A program made the position numbers and the translations under genes. Positions 15,044-22,694 of a stretch of DNA of 44,016 nt are shown here, in pieces (within the stretch, counting starts at the first letter, position 1; the number at the start of each line of letters is the position of its first letter). The notes beneath the pieces are model-generated. The model was not told the DNA's origin and did no database searches. It saw nothing but the letters and a program-made list of their open reading frames with translations. This DNA comes from Thermoleophilia bacterium (GTDB taxonomy: Bacteria; Actinomycetota; Thermoleophilia; Miltoncostaeales; Miltoncostaeaceae), in contig JAGQUM010000030.1 of NCBI GenBank assembly GCA_020438485.1, forward strand, positions 1 to 44,016, read 5' to 3'.

Positions 15044-16156
15044 ATGAGCACCCACTCCGTCGACACCGTCACCGAGATCCTCGACCGCGCCCGCGCGGGG
15101 CAGCGCATCACGGACGCCGAGGCCCTGGCGCTGTGGGACGAGGCAGACCTGGTCAGCCTCGGCGAGGCCGCCCGTGAGCGCCGCGAGGCCCTCACGCCCG
15201 CCGGCGACGTGACGTTCTCCATCGACCGGAACGTCAACTACACCAACTTCTGCATCACGGACTGCGACTTCTGCGCGTTCTACCGCCTGCCGCGCGACCC
15301 CGAGGGCTACGTTCTGCCCAAGAGCGTCATCTTCCGCAAGACCGAGGAGACGCTGGACCTGGGCGGGACGGCGCTGCTGCTGCAGGGCGGCCACCATCCG
15401 GGCCTGCGCATCGAGTACTACGAGGACCTATTCAGCAGCCTCAAGGGGCGCTACCCCATCCACCTCCACGCGCTGTCGCCGTCGGAGGTGCTGCACATCG
15501 CGCATTTCTCCCGCATCAGCCTGGACGAGACGCTCGACCGCCTCGTGGCGGCGGGGCTCGACTCGATCCCCGGCGGCGGCGCCGAGATCCTGGTGGACCG
15601 CGTGCGCCAGGTGATCGCCCCGAAGAAGACCACCACGGCCGAGTGGCTGGGCGTCATGCGGGCCGCACACGGCAAGGGGCTCTCCACGACGGCCACGATG
15701 ATGTACGGAACCGTCGACACCCCCGCGGACCGGGTGGAGCACCTGCGCCGCCTGCGCGAACTGCAGGACGAGACCGGCGGGTTCCGGGCCTTCGTGTGCT
15801 GGAGCTACCAGTCGGGCGGTTGCAGCAAGGCGGGGGACGACCACCCGGGCGGCACCGCCACCGACTACCTGCGGATGCTGGCCGTCGCCCGCCTTTACCT
15901 CGACAACTTCGCCCACTTCCAGTCGTCATGGGTCACGCAGGGTCTGCGCATCGGGCAGCTGGCGCTGGAGTTCGGCTGCGACGACATGGGCTCGATCATG
16001 ATCGAGGAGAACGTCGTGCGGGCCGCCGGCACCGCGTTCCGCCTCGACACCGAGCGCATGGTGCGTGCCATCGAGGCGACCAACCGCACGGCGGTGCAAC
16101 GCGACACGCTGTACCGGGAGGTGCGGCGGTTCGCCCCGGTGCCCGCGGCCGCCTGA
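15044..16156 (+). CDS. mqnC: cyclic dehypoxanthinyl futalosine synthase
   Basis: 370 residues, a radical SAM enzyme that cyclises dehypoxanthinyl futalosine. The cluster motif is C70-ITD-C74-DF-C77 in NFCITDCDFCAFYR, which is the MqnC version of CxxxCxxC. TIM-barrel signatures include LLLQGGHHPGLRIEYYEDL, HALSPSEVLHIA, IPGGGAEIL and TTATMMYGTVDTPADRVEHL, and the C-terminal FGCDDMGSIMIEENVV. Aminofutalosine synthase MqnE usually shows a different sequence after the cluster, so MqnC is the better call. Last gene of the ubiX operon. It meets the rhodanese gene tail to tail with one base between the stops. Confidence 0.95.
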   Translation: MSTHSVDTVTEILDRARAGQRITDAEALALWDEADLVSLGEAARERREALTPAGDVTFSIDRNVNYTNFCITDCDFCAFYRLPRDPEGYVLPKSVIFRKTEETLDLGGTALLLQGGHHPGLRIEYYEDLFSSLKGRYPIHLHALSPSEVLHIAHFSRISLDETLDRLVAAGLDSIPGGGAEILVDRVRQVIAPKKTTTAEWLGVMRAAHGKGLSTTATMMYGTVDTPADRVEHLRRLRELQDETGGFRAFVCWSYQSGGCSKAGDDHPGGTATDYLRMLAVARLYLDNFAHFQSSWVTQGLRIGQLALEFGCDDMGSIMIEENVVRAAGTAFRLDTERMVRAIEATNRTAVQRDTLYREVRRFAPVPAAA

Positions 16157-16157
16157 G

Positions 16158-16526
16158 CTACTGGGGGGGCTCGCCCACGTAGGGCAGGCCCGCCTCTGCC
16201 CACGCGATGATGCCGCCGGTCAGGTTGCGCACGTCGCCGCGGCCACCCTGCGTGAGTAGCGCATCGGCCACCTGCGCGCTGCGGCGCCCGCTGCGGCACA
16301 TGATGACCAGGGGCAGCTCGCCGGGGAACTCGCCGGCGCGGCCGCCGAACTCGCTCATGGGGATGAGCGGCATCCCGTCCACGCGCGTCGTGTCGTACTC
16401 GTCCTGCTCGCGCACGTCCACGATCGCCACATCGCCCGCCTGCCAGGCGTCGAAGGCCGCCTGGGGGGTCATCTCCTGCACGCGCCGCTCCTTCCAGATT
16501 TCGAGAGGTTCGGCATCAGGGTACAT
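16158..16526 (-). CDS. single-domain rhodanese-like sulfurtransferase
   Basis: 122 residues with one rhodanese domain. The active-site loop is CRSGRRS with the persulfide-carrying cysteine in VIMCRSG. The domain also shows VAIVDVREQDEYDTTRVDGMPLIPM and LTGGIIAWAEAGLP. ATG 16526 opens the protein with a short lead-in before the domain; a later ATG (MTPQAAF) is possible. Single-domain rhodaneses pass sulfur to thiolation or cyanide-detoxifying partners; no partner is clear here. The DUF4395 gene at 25501 often accompanies such proteins elsewhere but is 9 kb away. Confidence 0.88.
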   Translation of the reverse strand: MYPDAEPLEIWKERRVQEMTPQAAFDAWQAGDVAIVDVREQDEYDTTRVDGMPLIPMSEFGGRAGEFPGELPLVIMCRSGRRSAQVADALLTQGGRGDVRNLTGGIIAWAEAGLPYVGEPPQ

Positions 16527-16895
16527 CGCGCCGGGATGGCGGCGCCGTGGACACCGCGACGCCGACGGGCACGTCACCGTGCGGCTCGCGCCACCGTCGC
16601 CGGCGCGGCGGACTCCCGTCACCACCGAGGCAGGGCTCCCGCCGCTCGCGCACGCCTTCCACGCGTGTGGCGTCGCCCGCGCGTGCACACCGTCACCGAC
16701 GTCCGCAACGCGCGCAGCCGCCCGGCGACCGCGCGCCCGGGGGCCGGTCGAGGGCGTGCGACGCCGCTTCCGCCTCCGCGGTTCATTCGGTGGTGACGGA
16801 CCGGTCGGCCGGGCGTGCGCGCCGCGCTCCACGCGCGGCCGGCACCCGGGTGAGGGACCGGCGTCGCCCCGCGCGGGGCGGGGCGGGCGAGATCC
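16527..16895. other. 369-base spacer, no convincing gene
   Basis: Lies upstream of the rhodanese gene and downstream of the zinc-ribbon gene. Frames are Arg/Ala/Pro-rich on both strands. A self-complementary GCCCCGCGCGGGGC near 16866-16879 could end transcription of the zinc-ribbon gene. A near-repeat, GTGACGGACCGG and GTGAGGGACCGG, occurs about 60 bases apart near 16793 and 16850. I see no clear promoter box. Confidence 0.4.
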
Positions 16896-17327
16896 CTAGA
16901 AGTCCATCGGCTGGATGAGGTCCATGTCGAGGGCCGCGATGAGGCGCTCGACGTCCTCCTCCATGTTCGCGCGGGAGTACTCGCGCAGCCGGGTCAGCAG
17001 GCGCTCCGTGCCGTCGTTCAGCACGTCGTCGAACAGCTCGACCTCGCTCTGGTGGAACTCGCCCTCGTGGCGCCACTCGCAGTTGGGGCAGCGCCGCTCG
17101 ACGAACCACGTGTCGTCCGAGCGCTCGTCCCACGACACCGGGTACACGAGGTCGCTCGAACACGACTCGCACACGTGCAGGTCGACAGCCGACGACACGT
17201 CCGCCGGGTGACCCTTGGCGTCGGCATCCCCGCTCGGCGTGTCGCCGGGCTCAGGATCCGAGAAGTACACGATCTCGATGACTCGCCCTCCGGGCAGCGC
17301 GATTTTCTTCGTCCGGTAGCCCTTCAT
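16896..17327 (-). CDS. conserved-looking small protein with a zinc ribbon, function unknown
   Basis: 143 residues. Two CxxC knuckles, C53-ES-C56 and C80-PN-C83, could bind zinc. The knuckles are followed by an acidic helical tail (EVELFDDVLNDGTERLLTRL and RANMEEDVERLIAAL). The N terminus (KKIALPGGRVIEIVYFSD) is beta-like. The fold resembles proteins that recognise nucleic acid or another protein through a zinc ribbon, but I do not recognise the family. ATG 17327 has a good purine-rich site (GGGGAAGG) just upstream. The gene is separated from lipA by 139 bases, so it is probably a unit of its own. Confidence 0.75.
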   Translation of the reverse strand: MKGYRTKKIALPGGRVIEIVYFSDPEPGDTPSGDADAKGHPADVSSAVDLHVCESCSSDLVYPVSWDERSDDTWFVERRCPNCEWRHEGEFHQSEVELFDDVLNDGTERLLTRLREYSRANMEEDVERLIAALDMDLIQPMDF

Positions 17328-17466
17328 GGCCTTCCCCTGGTCAAGGACGACCCGGCCGCCGAATCCGTGGCGCTCCGTTTGGTGTGGTCGTCCCGTTTGG
17401 ACACCACCCGTATCGGGCCCCGCGGGCCGTGACTTGAGCGCTGGGACGAGGCCCGGCGCGCGGGCG

Positions 17467-18525
17467 TCAGACCCCGGCGGGGGTGCCGGACTCGGCCACC
17501 CGGTCGGCTTCGAACGACGAGCGCACGAGGGGCCCGGCCTCGACGTGCGCCAGCCCCCGTGCCCGCCCGCGTTCGGCCAGGTCCGGGTACTCCGCGGGGA
17601 AGTAGAAGCGCTCCACCGGCAGGTGGGCCGGCGACGGCTGCAGGTACTGGCCCACGGTCACCAGCTCGCAGCCGGTGGAGGCCAGGTCCGCGAACACCGC
17701 GTCGATCTCGTCGAGCTCCTCGCCCAGGCCCACCATGATGCCGCTCTTCGTGCGCAGGCCCGCGGCGGCGGAGCGGCCGAGCAGCTCCAGCGTGCGCTCG
17801 TAGCGGGCGCCCGGCCGCACGCGCCGGTACAGGCGGGGCACGGACTCGGTGTTGTGGTTCAGCACGTCCGGCGCCGCCTCCAACACGGTGTCGAGCGCGT
17901 CCCAGTTGCCGCGGAAGTCGGGGATGAGCACCTCCACGCGGACCCCCGGCACGGTGTCGCGCAGCGCGCGGATGGTGGCGGCGAAGTGCTCCGCCCCGCC
18001 GTCGGGCCGGTCGTCGCGTGCCACGGCGGTGACGACCACGAACCGCAGGCCCATTGCCGCGGCCGCCTCGGCCACGCGGCGCGGCTCGTCCGGGTCGGGA
18101 GGGCCCGCCGGGCGGGCGGTGGCGACGTTGCAGAAGCGGCAACCCCGGGTACACACGGCCCCGGCGATCATGAACGTGGCGGTCCCCCGCTGCCAGCAGC
18201 GCCCGATGTTCGGGCACGCCGCCTCCTCGCAGACGGTCGTGAGCGCCGACGAGCGCATCAGCGCCTTGGTGTCGACATACCCGCCGGACAGAGGGTTCTT
18301 GGCGATCACCCATCGCGGCAGGCGCCCGCCGCGCAGCACCTGGTCGAGCTCGCCGGGCTCGGCGGGGACGGCGGCCACGTCGGCGGTCGCCCGCGCGTCG
18401 GGACCCACGCGCGTGCCGGCCAGCAGCACGTCGGGCAGGGCCCCGCGACGCTGGGCCTCGCGGACGTCCTCCACCACGTCCGGGGTGGGGTCGCGGTCGA
18501 CGGCGATGGCGCGCACGGTGCTCAC
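17467..18525 (-). CDS. lipA: lipoyl synthase with an N-terminal extension
   Basis: 352 residues. Inserts two sulfur atoms into protein-bound octanoyl groups to make lipoate. The auxiliary cluster is C99, C104 and C110 in CEEAACPNIGRCW. The radical SAM cluster is C125, C129 and C132 in CTRGCRFCNV. The C-terminal serine ligand lies in VRSSFEAD (RSSY in many homologues). The conserved catalytic part starts near residue 69 (LPRWVIAKNPLSGGY), so about 65 residues precede it, longer than usual. A TACCCT box ends 7 bases before GTG 18525, which supports this start and makes the extension real. No lipB is adjacent. The promoter is back to back with that of dcd. Confidence 0.93.
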   Translation of the reverse strand: MSTVRAIAVDRDPTPDVVEDVREAQRRGALPDVLLAGTRVGPDARATADVAAVPAEPGELDQVLRGGRLPRWVIAKNPLSGGYVDTKALMRSSALTTVCEEAACPNIGRCWQRGTATFMIAGAVCTRGCRFCNVATARPAGPPDPDEPRRVAEAAAAMGLRFVVVTAVARDDRPDGGAEHFAATIRALRDTVPGVRVEVLIPDFRGNWDALDTVLEAAPDVLNHNTESVPRLYRRVRPGARYERTLELLGRSAAAGLRTKSGIMVGLGEELDEIDAVFADLASTGCELVTVGQYLQPSPAHLPVERFYFPAEYPDLAERGRARGLAHVEAGPLVRSSFEADRVAESGTPAGV

Positions 18526-18596
18526 CTCGGCGAGGGTAGCGGAGCCGCCGCCCGCCCGCCGCGTCACGGGGCACGCGGGGCCTGTAGGTTCCCGGC
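18526..18596. promoter_or_regulatory. divergent promoter region for lipA and dcd
   Basis: 71 bases serve both genes. On the minus strand TACCCT (18538 to 18533) lies 7 bases from the lipA GTG. On the plus strand TAGGTT (18585-18590) lies 6 bases from the dcd GTG. Both look leaderless. Confidence 0.5.
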
Positions 18597-19154
18597 GTGG
18601 TCCTGTCCGATCGCACCATCCGCGAGCAGCTCGCGTCCGGTCGCCTCGTGGTGGACCCGTTCGACGACCGCCTGCTTCAGCCCTCGTCGCTGGACGTCCG
18701 CGTGACCGGCGAGTTCCGGGTGTTCCACAACAACCGGCACCCGTACATCGACGTCCGCCGCCCGCTGGAGGACCTCACCGAGCTCGTGACGGTGGCCGAG
18801 GACGAGCCGTTCATCCTGCACCCCGGGGAGTTCGTGCTGGGCTCCACGCTCGAGCGCGTCGCCATCCCCGACGACCTGGTGGCGCGGCTCGAGGGCAAGT
18901 CCAGCCTCGGCCGCCTGGGCCTGCTGATCCACTCCACCGCGGGCTATGTCGATCCCGGCTGGGACGGCCAGATCACGCTGGAGCTGTCCAACGTGGCCCG
19001 GCTGCCCATCACGATCTATCCCGGCATGCCCATCGGCCAGCTGTCGTTCCTGCAGCTCACCACTCCCGTCGACGCGCCGTACACAGGCAAGTACCTGGGA
19101 CAGGAGGGGCCCGTGGCGAGCCGGTACCACAGGAACTTCGACCCGTCCGCGTGA
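18597..19154 (+). CDS. dcd: dCTP deaminase, probably dUMP-forming
   Basis: 185 residues. Converts dCTP to dUTP, and in many actinobacteria on to dUMP in the same active site. Family features are [11 protein letters not shown] at the N terminus, [30 protein letters not shown], the nucleotide-binding [20 protein letters not shown] with YVDPGWDG, and the catalytic glutamate in TLELSNVA. The C-terminal [20 protein letters not shown] closes over the substrate. The sequence resembles the bifunctional mycobacterial enzyme closely, so dUMP formation is likely but not proven by eye. Confidence 0.95.
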   Translation: MVLSDRTIREQLASGRLVVDPFDDRLLQPSSLDVRVTGEFRVFHNNRHPYIDVRRPLEDLTELVTVAEDEPFILHPGEFVLGSTLERVAIPDDLVARLEGKSSLGRLGLLIHSTAGYVDPGWDGQITLELSNVARLPITIYPGMPIGQLSFLQLTTPVDAPYTGKYLGQEGPVASRYHRNFDPSA

Positions 19155-19236
19155 CGCACCCGCGGGCGGGCCGGCCGCCGCGGGCCCCGTGGTAGCCTGG
19201 GCCGACGACGCGGCGACCCGCCGCGCGCAAGCGACC

Positions 19237-19446
19237 GTGCGAGGCGGCGTGGAGCTTCCCCAGATCCTGATCCTGCTGGTGATCGTGCTGCTCATCTTCG
19301 GCGCCAAGCGGCTGCCGGAGATCGCGCGCAGCCTCGGCTCCAGCACCCGCGAGTTCAAGAAGGGCATCTCGGGCGAGGAGGAGCAGCAGCTCCCGTCGCC
19401 GCGTGACGAGCATGTCGCCCGCCGCCAGGGGGACGAGACCACCTGA
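19237..19446 (+). CDS. tatA: Sec-independent (twin-arginine) translocase subunit TatA
   Basis: 69 residues: one N-terminal transmembrane helix, the hinge FGAKRLPEIARSLG, an amphipathic helix ending in FKKGISG, then an acidic tail. This is the standard TatA layout. GTG 19237 gives about 20 residues before the FG hinge, as in E. coli and Mycobacterium; GTG 19249 is the alternative and has a weak GAGG site. A TAGCCT box at 19193-19198 may drive it. It sits between dcd and the amidohydrolase; tatC is not in the window. TatA forms the pore that exports folded proteins, including Rieske proteins in some bacteria. Confidence 0.88.
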   Translation: MRGGVELPQILILLVIVLLIFGAKRLPEIARSLGSSTREFKKGISGEEEQQLPSPRDEHVARRQGDETT

Positions 19447-19460
19447 GCGGTTCCCCCGCG

Positions 19461-20777
19461 GTGCGGTTGCTGCGCGCCGCGTGGGTCGCGCCGATCGCGG
19501 ACGACCCCGTCGCGGACGGCGCCCTGGCGCTCGATGGCGGGCTGATCGTCGCGGTCGGTCCGTGGGAGCGAGTGCGCGCCGACCATCCCGACGCCGTCGT
19601 GGACGACGTGGGCGGCGTCGTGCTGATTCCCGGGCTGATCGACGTCCACTGCCACCTGGAGTGGAGCCTGGTGGGAGGCCTGTTCTCGGGCGCCCACGGT
19701 TTCGGGCGCTGGATCGCGGGCCTGCTGTCGCTGTTCCCCCTGGCCGAGGGCCTGCTGGACGACGCGGCACGGCTGGCGGCGCTGCGGGCGCTCCAGGCGG
19801 GATCCACCACGCTGCACGACAACGGCCCCACGGGTGCGGGCGTCGCGGCGCTCACCGAGGCCGGCCTGCGCGGAACCGTGCACCTGGAGGCGTTCGGGTC
19901 CGACCCCGCGGCTGCCGGCGAGGTTGCCCGGCGCACCGCTGACGGCGTCGCGGCGCTGGCCGCCGCCGCGGGACCCCGCGTGGCGGTGGGGGTGTCGCCC
20001 CACGCCCCCTACTCGGCGGGCCCGGAGCTGTGGCACGCCCTGACCCGGGCGCTGCCCGACGGCGTGTCGTGGAGCACGCACATCGCGGAGTCGCAGGACG
20101 AACGCGACGCCCTGTCGGGCCGGGCCGGCGGATTGGCCGACGTGTTCGCGCCGATCGGCGTCGGCATCGCCCGGTGGCCCGGTGCGGCGCACGGGTCGTC
20201 GGTGCGCGCCATGGCCGAGGCGGGCGTGCTCGGCGAGGGCCTGGTGGCGGCGCACCTCGTGCACGTCGACGAGCGCGACGCGGAGCTGCTGGCGCGGCAC
20301 GGCGTGCGCGCCGCGCACTGCCCCGTCTCGAACGCCACCCTCCGGTGCGGGCGCAGCCCCGTCGAGATGCTGCGCGCGGCGGGCGTCCCGCTCGCGCTCG
20401 GCACCGACTCGCCCGGCAGCGCCGGCACGTACGACCTGCGCGCCGAGGCGCGCGCCTGCCTGGCCACCCACGCGGCGGCGGGACTGCACCACACCCCGCG
20501 CGAACTGCTGGCGATGTGCACGCGGGACGCCGCCCATGCGCTCGGGCGGGACGACGTGGGGGCCCTGGTGCCCGGGCGCCGCGCAGACGTCGTCGCGATC
20601 CGACCCCGGCCGGAGGCCCTGCCCGGCGACCCGCACGCGGCCGCGCTCGACGCGGGCTCGCGCGTGGAGCACGTCTGGGTCGACGGCGAGCCGCTGCTGC
20701 GGGACGGCATACCGGTGCGCGTCGACGCGGCCGAGATCGAAACGCGCGCGGGCGGCCGTCGGCTGGCGGTCTGTTAG
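19461..20777 (+). CDS. amidohydrolase, candidate aminodeoxyfutalosine deaminase
   Basis: 438 residues of the metal-dependent amidohydrolase superfamily, cytosine-deaminase/TrzN-like branch. Metal ligands are visible as HCH in IDVHCHLEWS, His in AAHLVHVDERD and Asp in LGTDSPGSAG. Substrate residues probably lie in SPHAPYS and HIAESQDE. Deaminases of this type remove the amino group from adenine-containing compounds. In some futalosine-pathway organisms such a protein converts aminodeoxyfutalosine to futalosine, and this locus lies 3.3 kb from mqnC. S-adenosylhomocysteine, guanine or chlorinated-ring substrates are alternatives. GTG 19461 is 14 bases after the tatA stop, so both are probably co-transcribed. 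Confidence 0.8.
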   Translation: MRLLRAAWVAPIADDPVADGALALDGGLIVAVGPWERVRADHPDAVVDDVGGVVLIPGLIDVHCHLEWSLVGGLFSGAHGFGRWIAGLLSLFPLAEGLLDDAARLAALRALQAGSTTLHDNGPTGAGVAALTEAGLRGTVHLEAFGSDPAAAGEVARRTADGVAALAAAAGPRVAVGVSPHAPYSAGPELWHALTRALPDGVSWSTHIAESQDERDALSGRAGGLADVFAPIGVGIARWPGAAHGSSVRAMAEAGVLGEGLVAAHLVHVDERDAELLARHGVRAAHCPVSNATLRCGRSPVEMLRAAGVPLALGTDSPGSAGTYDLRAEARACLATHAAAGLHHTPRELLAMCTRDAAHALGRDDVGALVPGRRADVVAIRPRPEALPGDPHAAALDAGSRVEHVWVDGEPLLRDGIPVRVDAAEIETRAGGRRLAVC

Positions 20778-20780
20778 CGT
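20775..20780 (+). promoter_or_regulatory. -10 box of the TPR gene (TAGCGT)
   Basis: TAGCGT begins at the stop codon of the amidohydrolase gene and ends 8 bases before the ATG of the TPR gene. Confidence 0.35.
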
Positions 20781-20788
20781 CTGCCGCC

Positions 20789-21340
20789 ATGCTCCTGGAC
20801 CAGAAGCGCACGCAGCGGATCGTCAAGATCTCCGCGATCCTCACGTCGATCGCGTTCGGCGGCATCGCGCTGGTCGCCATCGTCGCGATCATCTTCGGTG
20901 GCCTCGGGGGCAGCACGGACGCCACCAAGGAGCGCGTCGACCAGGCCCGCGAGCGGACCCAGTCGCAGCCCACCAACGCGGCCGCCTGGGACCAGCTGGC
21001 CACCGCCGAGTACGCCGCCGGCCACAAGGCCGAGGCGATCGCTGCCTCGCGCAAGGCCATCACGCTGGCGCCCAACGACTTCTCGCGCACCCAGACCCTC
21101 GTGCGCATCTACACGCAGGAGGACCAACCCGACCAGGCCATGCGGGTGGTGTCGGCGTTCATCGACAAGAACCCGCGCAACGCCGACGCATACCTGCAAC
21201 TGGGCGGCGCCGCGGAGGCGGCCGGCAAGACGCAGGTGGCGCGCCTCGCCTACCAGAAGTTCCTGGAGCTGGACCCCAACAACCCGAGCGCCGCGCAGGT
21301 GCGGGACCAGCTCAAGACCCTCGGCTCCGGTGCGGGATGA
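20789..21340 (+). CDS. membrane-anchored TPR protein
   Basis: 183 residues. A basic N terminus is followed by one transmembrane segment (about 16-38, rich in Ile/Ala/Gly). A cytoplasmic or extracytoplasmic domain follows with about three tetratricopeptide repeats. Repeat cores are AAAWDQLATAEYAAGHKAEA, ARVYTQ-like spacing in LVRIYTQEDQPDQAMRVV and DAYLQLGGAAEAAGKTQVA, and the last ends in LELDPNNPSA. TPRs bind partner proteins. The layout resembles small TPR factors that help assemble membrane complexes, but no partner is evident. Followed closely by tRNA-Lys. Confidence 0.85.
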   Translation: MLLDQKRTQRIVKISAILTSIAFGGIALVAIVAIIFGGLGGSTDATKERVDQARERTQSQPTNAAAWDQLATAEYAAGHKAEAIAASRKAITLAPNDFSRTQTLVRIYTQEDQPDQAMRVVSAFIDKNPRNADAYLQLGGAAEAAGKTQVARLAYQKFLELDPNNPSAAQVRDQLKTLGSGAG

Positions 21341-21359
21341 ACCTCGCGCGCCGTTTCGC

Positions 21360-21365
21360 TAACAT
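21360..21365 (+). promoter_or_regulatory. -10 box of tRNA-Lys (TAACAT)
   Basis: TAACAT ends 6 bases before the first base of the tRNA, the spacing expected if transcription starts at or near the mature 5' end. Confidence 0.5.
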
Positions 21366-21371
21366 GCACGC

Positions 21372-21444
<73 letters not shown>

Positions 21445-21462
21445 CCTCACCACGTCGTCGTC

Positions 21463-21479
21463 CCCGCCGCCGCGGCGGG
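21463..21479 (+). terminator. hairpin after tRNA-Lys
   Basis: CCCGCCG-CCG-CGGCGGG is a 7-bp perfect stem with a 3-base loop, 18 bases after the tRNA and just before the next gene. Confidence 0.45.
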
Positions 21480-21496
21480 CCGTGCGGGAGCCGCCC

Positions 21497-22693
21497 GTGA
21501 GCCGCATCGAGGCGTCGCTGCGCGTTCCCGGCAGGCGCGACCCGGTCGCACTGGCCGGCGACCGGCAGGAGCGCGTCATGTTCGACGCCATCGCCCGCCA
21601 CGGCGGACGGTACGAGGGCGCGCTGATGCGCACCGTCCGGCGCTTCATCCCGGCCGACGGGGTCGTCGTCGATGCGGGCGCGCACATCGGGGCGTTCGCC
21701 CTCGCGGCGGCCCACGCGGCCCCGCGGGGCCGCGTGCTGGCCGTGGAGCCCGGTCCCCGCCACGCGGCGCTGCTGGCCGAGAACGCGACGCGCAACGGCG
21801 CGTCGCACGTCGAGGTGGTACCGGCGGCGCTCGGCGACACCATCGGCACCGTGGCGTTCGCGTCCAACGAGCACTACTCGTCCGGATCGACCGTGGGCGG
21901 CGGCGGCGGAGCCCGCGTCGCGATCACGACGCTTGACCGTCTCGTCGCCGAGCGGGGGCTCACGCGCCTGGACCTGCTGAAGGCCGACGTGGAGGGATCC
22001 GAGACCGCGCTCCTGCGCGGCGGGCGGCGGACGATCGAGCGGCTGCGCCCCACGCTGATCCTCGAGGTGAACCCCATGATGCTGCGCCGGGTCGCCGGTG
22101 AGGGCCCCCGCGAGCTGTGGGACCTCGCCGCCGGCCTCTACCCCCGCGTCTGGTGGGTGGGAAGGGGCGGGGCGCTGGTCCGCCTGCGCGGCTACGGGGC
22201 CCTGCGGCGCGTCCTGCGCCGCGAGCAGGTGGGCGACATCGTGTGCTCGGCCCGGCGTCCCTCGCCCCCGGGTCCGTTGGCGCTGGTGGGCCGCGTGTGC
22301 GAGGCGGTCCCCGGTCGCGGCCCGCGGTTCGCGGTGGACGGCCGGCTGGACCTGAGCGCCGCGCCCGCCCCGCGCGAGGAGACGTCCGGCGCTCCTCCGG
22401 TGGTTGTCGTTCGTGTCGCGAACCTCACGGGCGTGACCCTGGCCTCCGCGGGGTTGCAGCCGTTCGGCCTGGCCGCGCGCCTGGTGGCCGCCGACGGGAC
22501 GGTCGTGGAGGGGCCCCGCGCCGCGCTGTCGCGGTCGTTGCCCAACGGCCGGGCGGCCGACGTCGCGGTGCGGCTGCCGCCCGTGGCCTCCGGCGACTAC
22601 GACGCCACCGTTGCGGCGCTGTACGAGGGGTACACGTGGCTTGACGACATGGGGCCGGACGCGGCGGTGCGCTGGCGTCTTCGGGTCCGCTGA
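21497..22693 (+). CDS. FkbM-family methyltransferase with a Wzt-like C-terminal domain
   Basis: 398 residues. Residues about 30-200 are a SAM-dependent FkbM methyltransferase: VVVDAGAHIGAFALAA binds SAM, followed by VLAVEPGPRHAALLAENA, TTLDRL and the acidic KADVEGSE motif. Residues about 200-270 form a linker with a Trp-rich patch. From about 285 the sequence is beta-rich (VVVVRVANLTGVTLASAG, ARLVAADGTVVEGPRAALSR, GDYDATVAALYEGYTWLDDM). This resembles the glycan-binding C-terminal domain of Wzt ABC transporters, which recognise O-antigen ends. A methyltransferase joined to such a domain suggests methylation or capping of a surface polysaccharide. GTG 21497 has GGGAG six bases upstream; GTG 21482 is the alternative. 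Confidence 0.82.
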   Translation: MSRIEASLRVPGRRDPVALAGDRQERVMFDAIARHGGRYEGALMRTVRRFIPADGVVVDAGAHIGAFALAAAHAAPRGRVLAVEPGPRHAALLAENATRNGASHVEVVPAALGDTIGTVAFASNEHYSSGSTVGGGGGARVAITTLDRLVAERGLTRLDLLKADVEGSETALLRGGRRTIERLRPTLILEVNPMMLRRVAGEGPRELWDLAAGLYPRVWWVGRGGALVRLRGYGALRRVLRREQVGDIVCSARRPSPPGPLALVGRVCEAVPGRGPRFAVDGRLDLSAAPAPREETSGAPPVVVVRVANLTGVTLASAGLQPFGLAARLVAADGTVVEGPRAALSRSLPNGRAADVAVRLPPVASGDYDATVAALYEGYTWLDDMGPDAAVRWRLRVR

Positions 22694-22694
22694 C

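Noticed and set aside
16536-16899. Open frames on the plus strand between rhodanese and zinc-ribbon genes
   Set aside because: Arg/Pro-rich translations in several overlapping frames with no motif, ribosome site or promoter.
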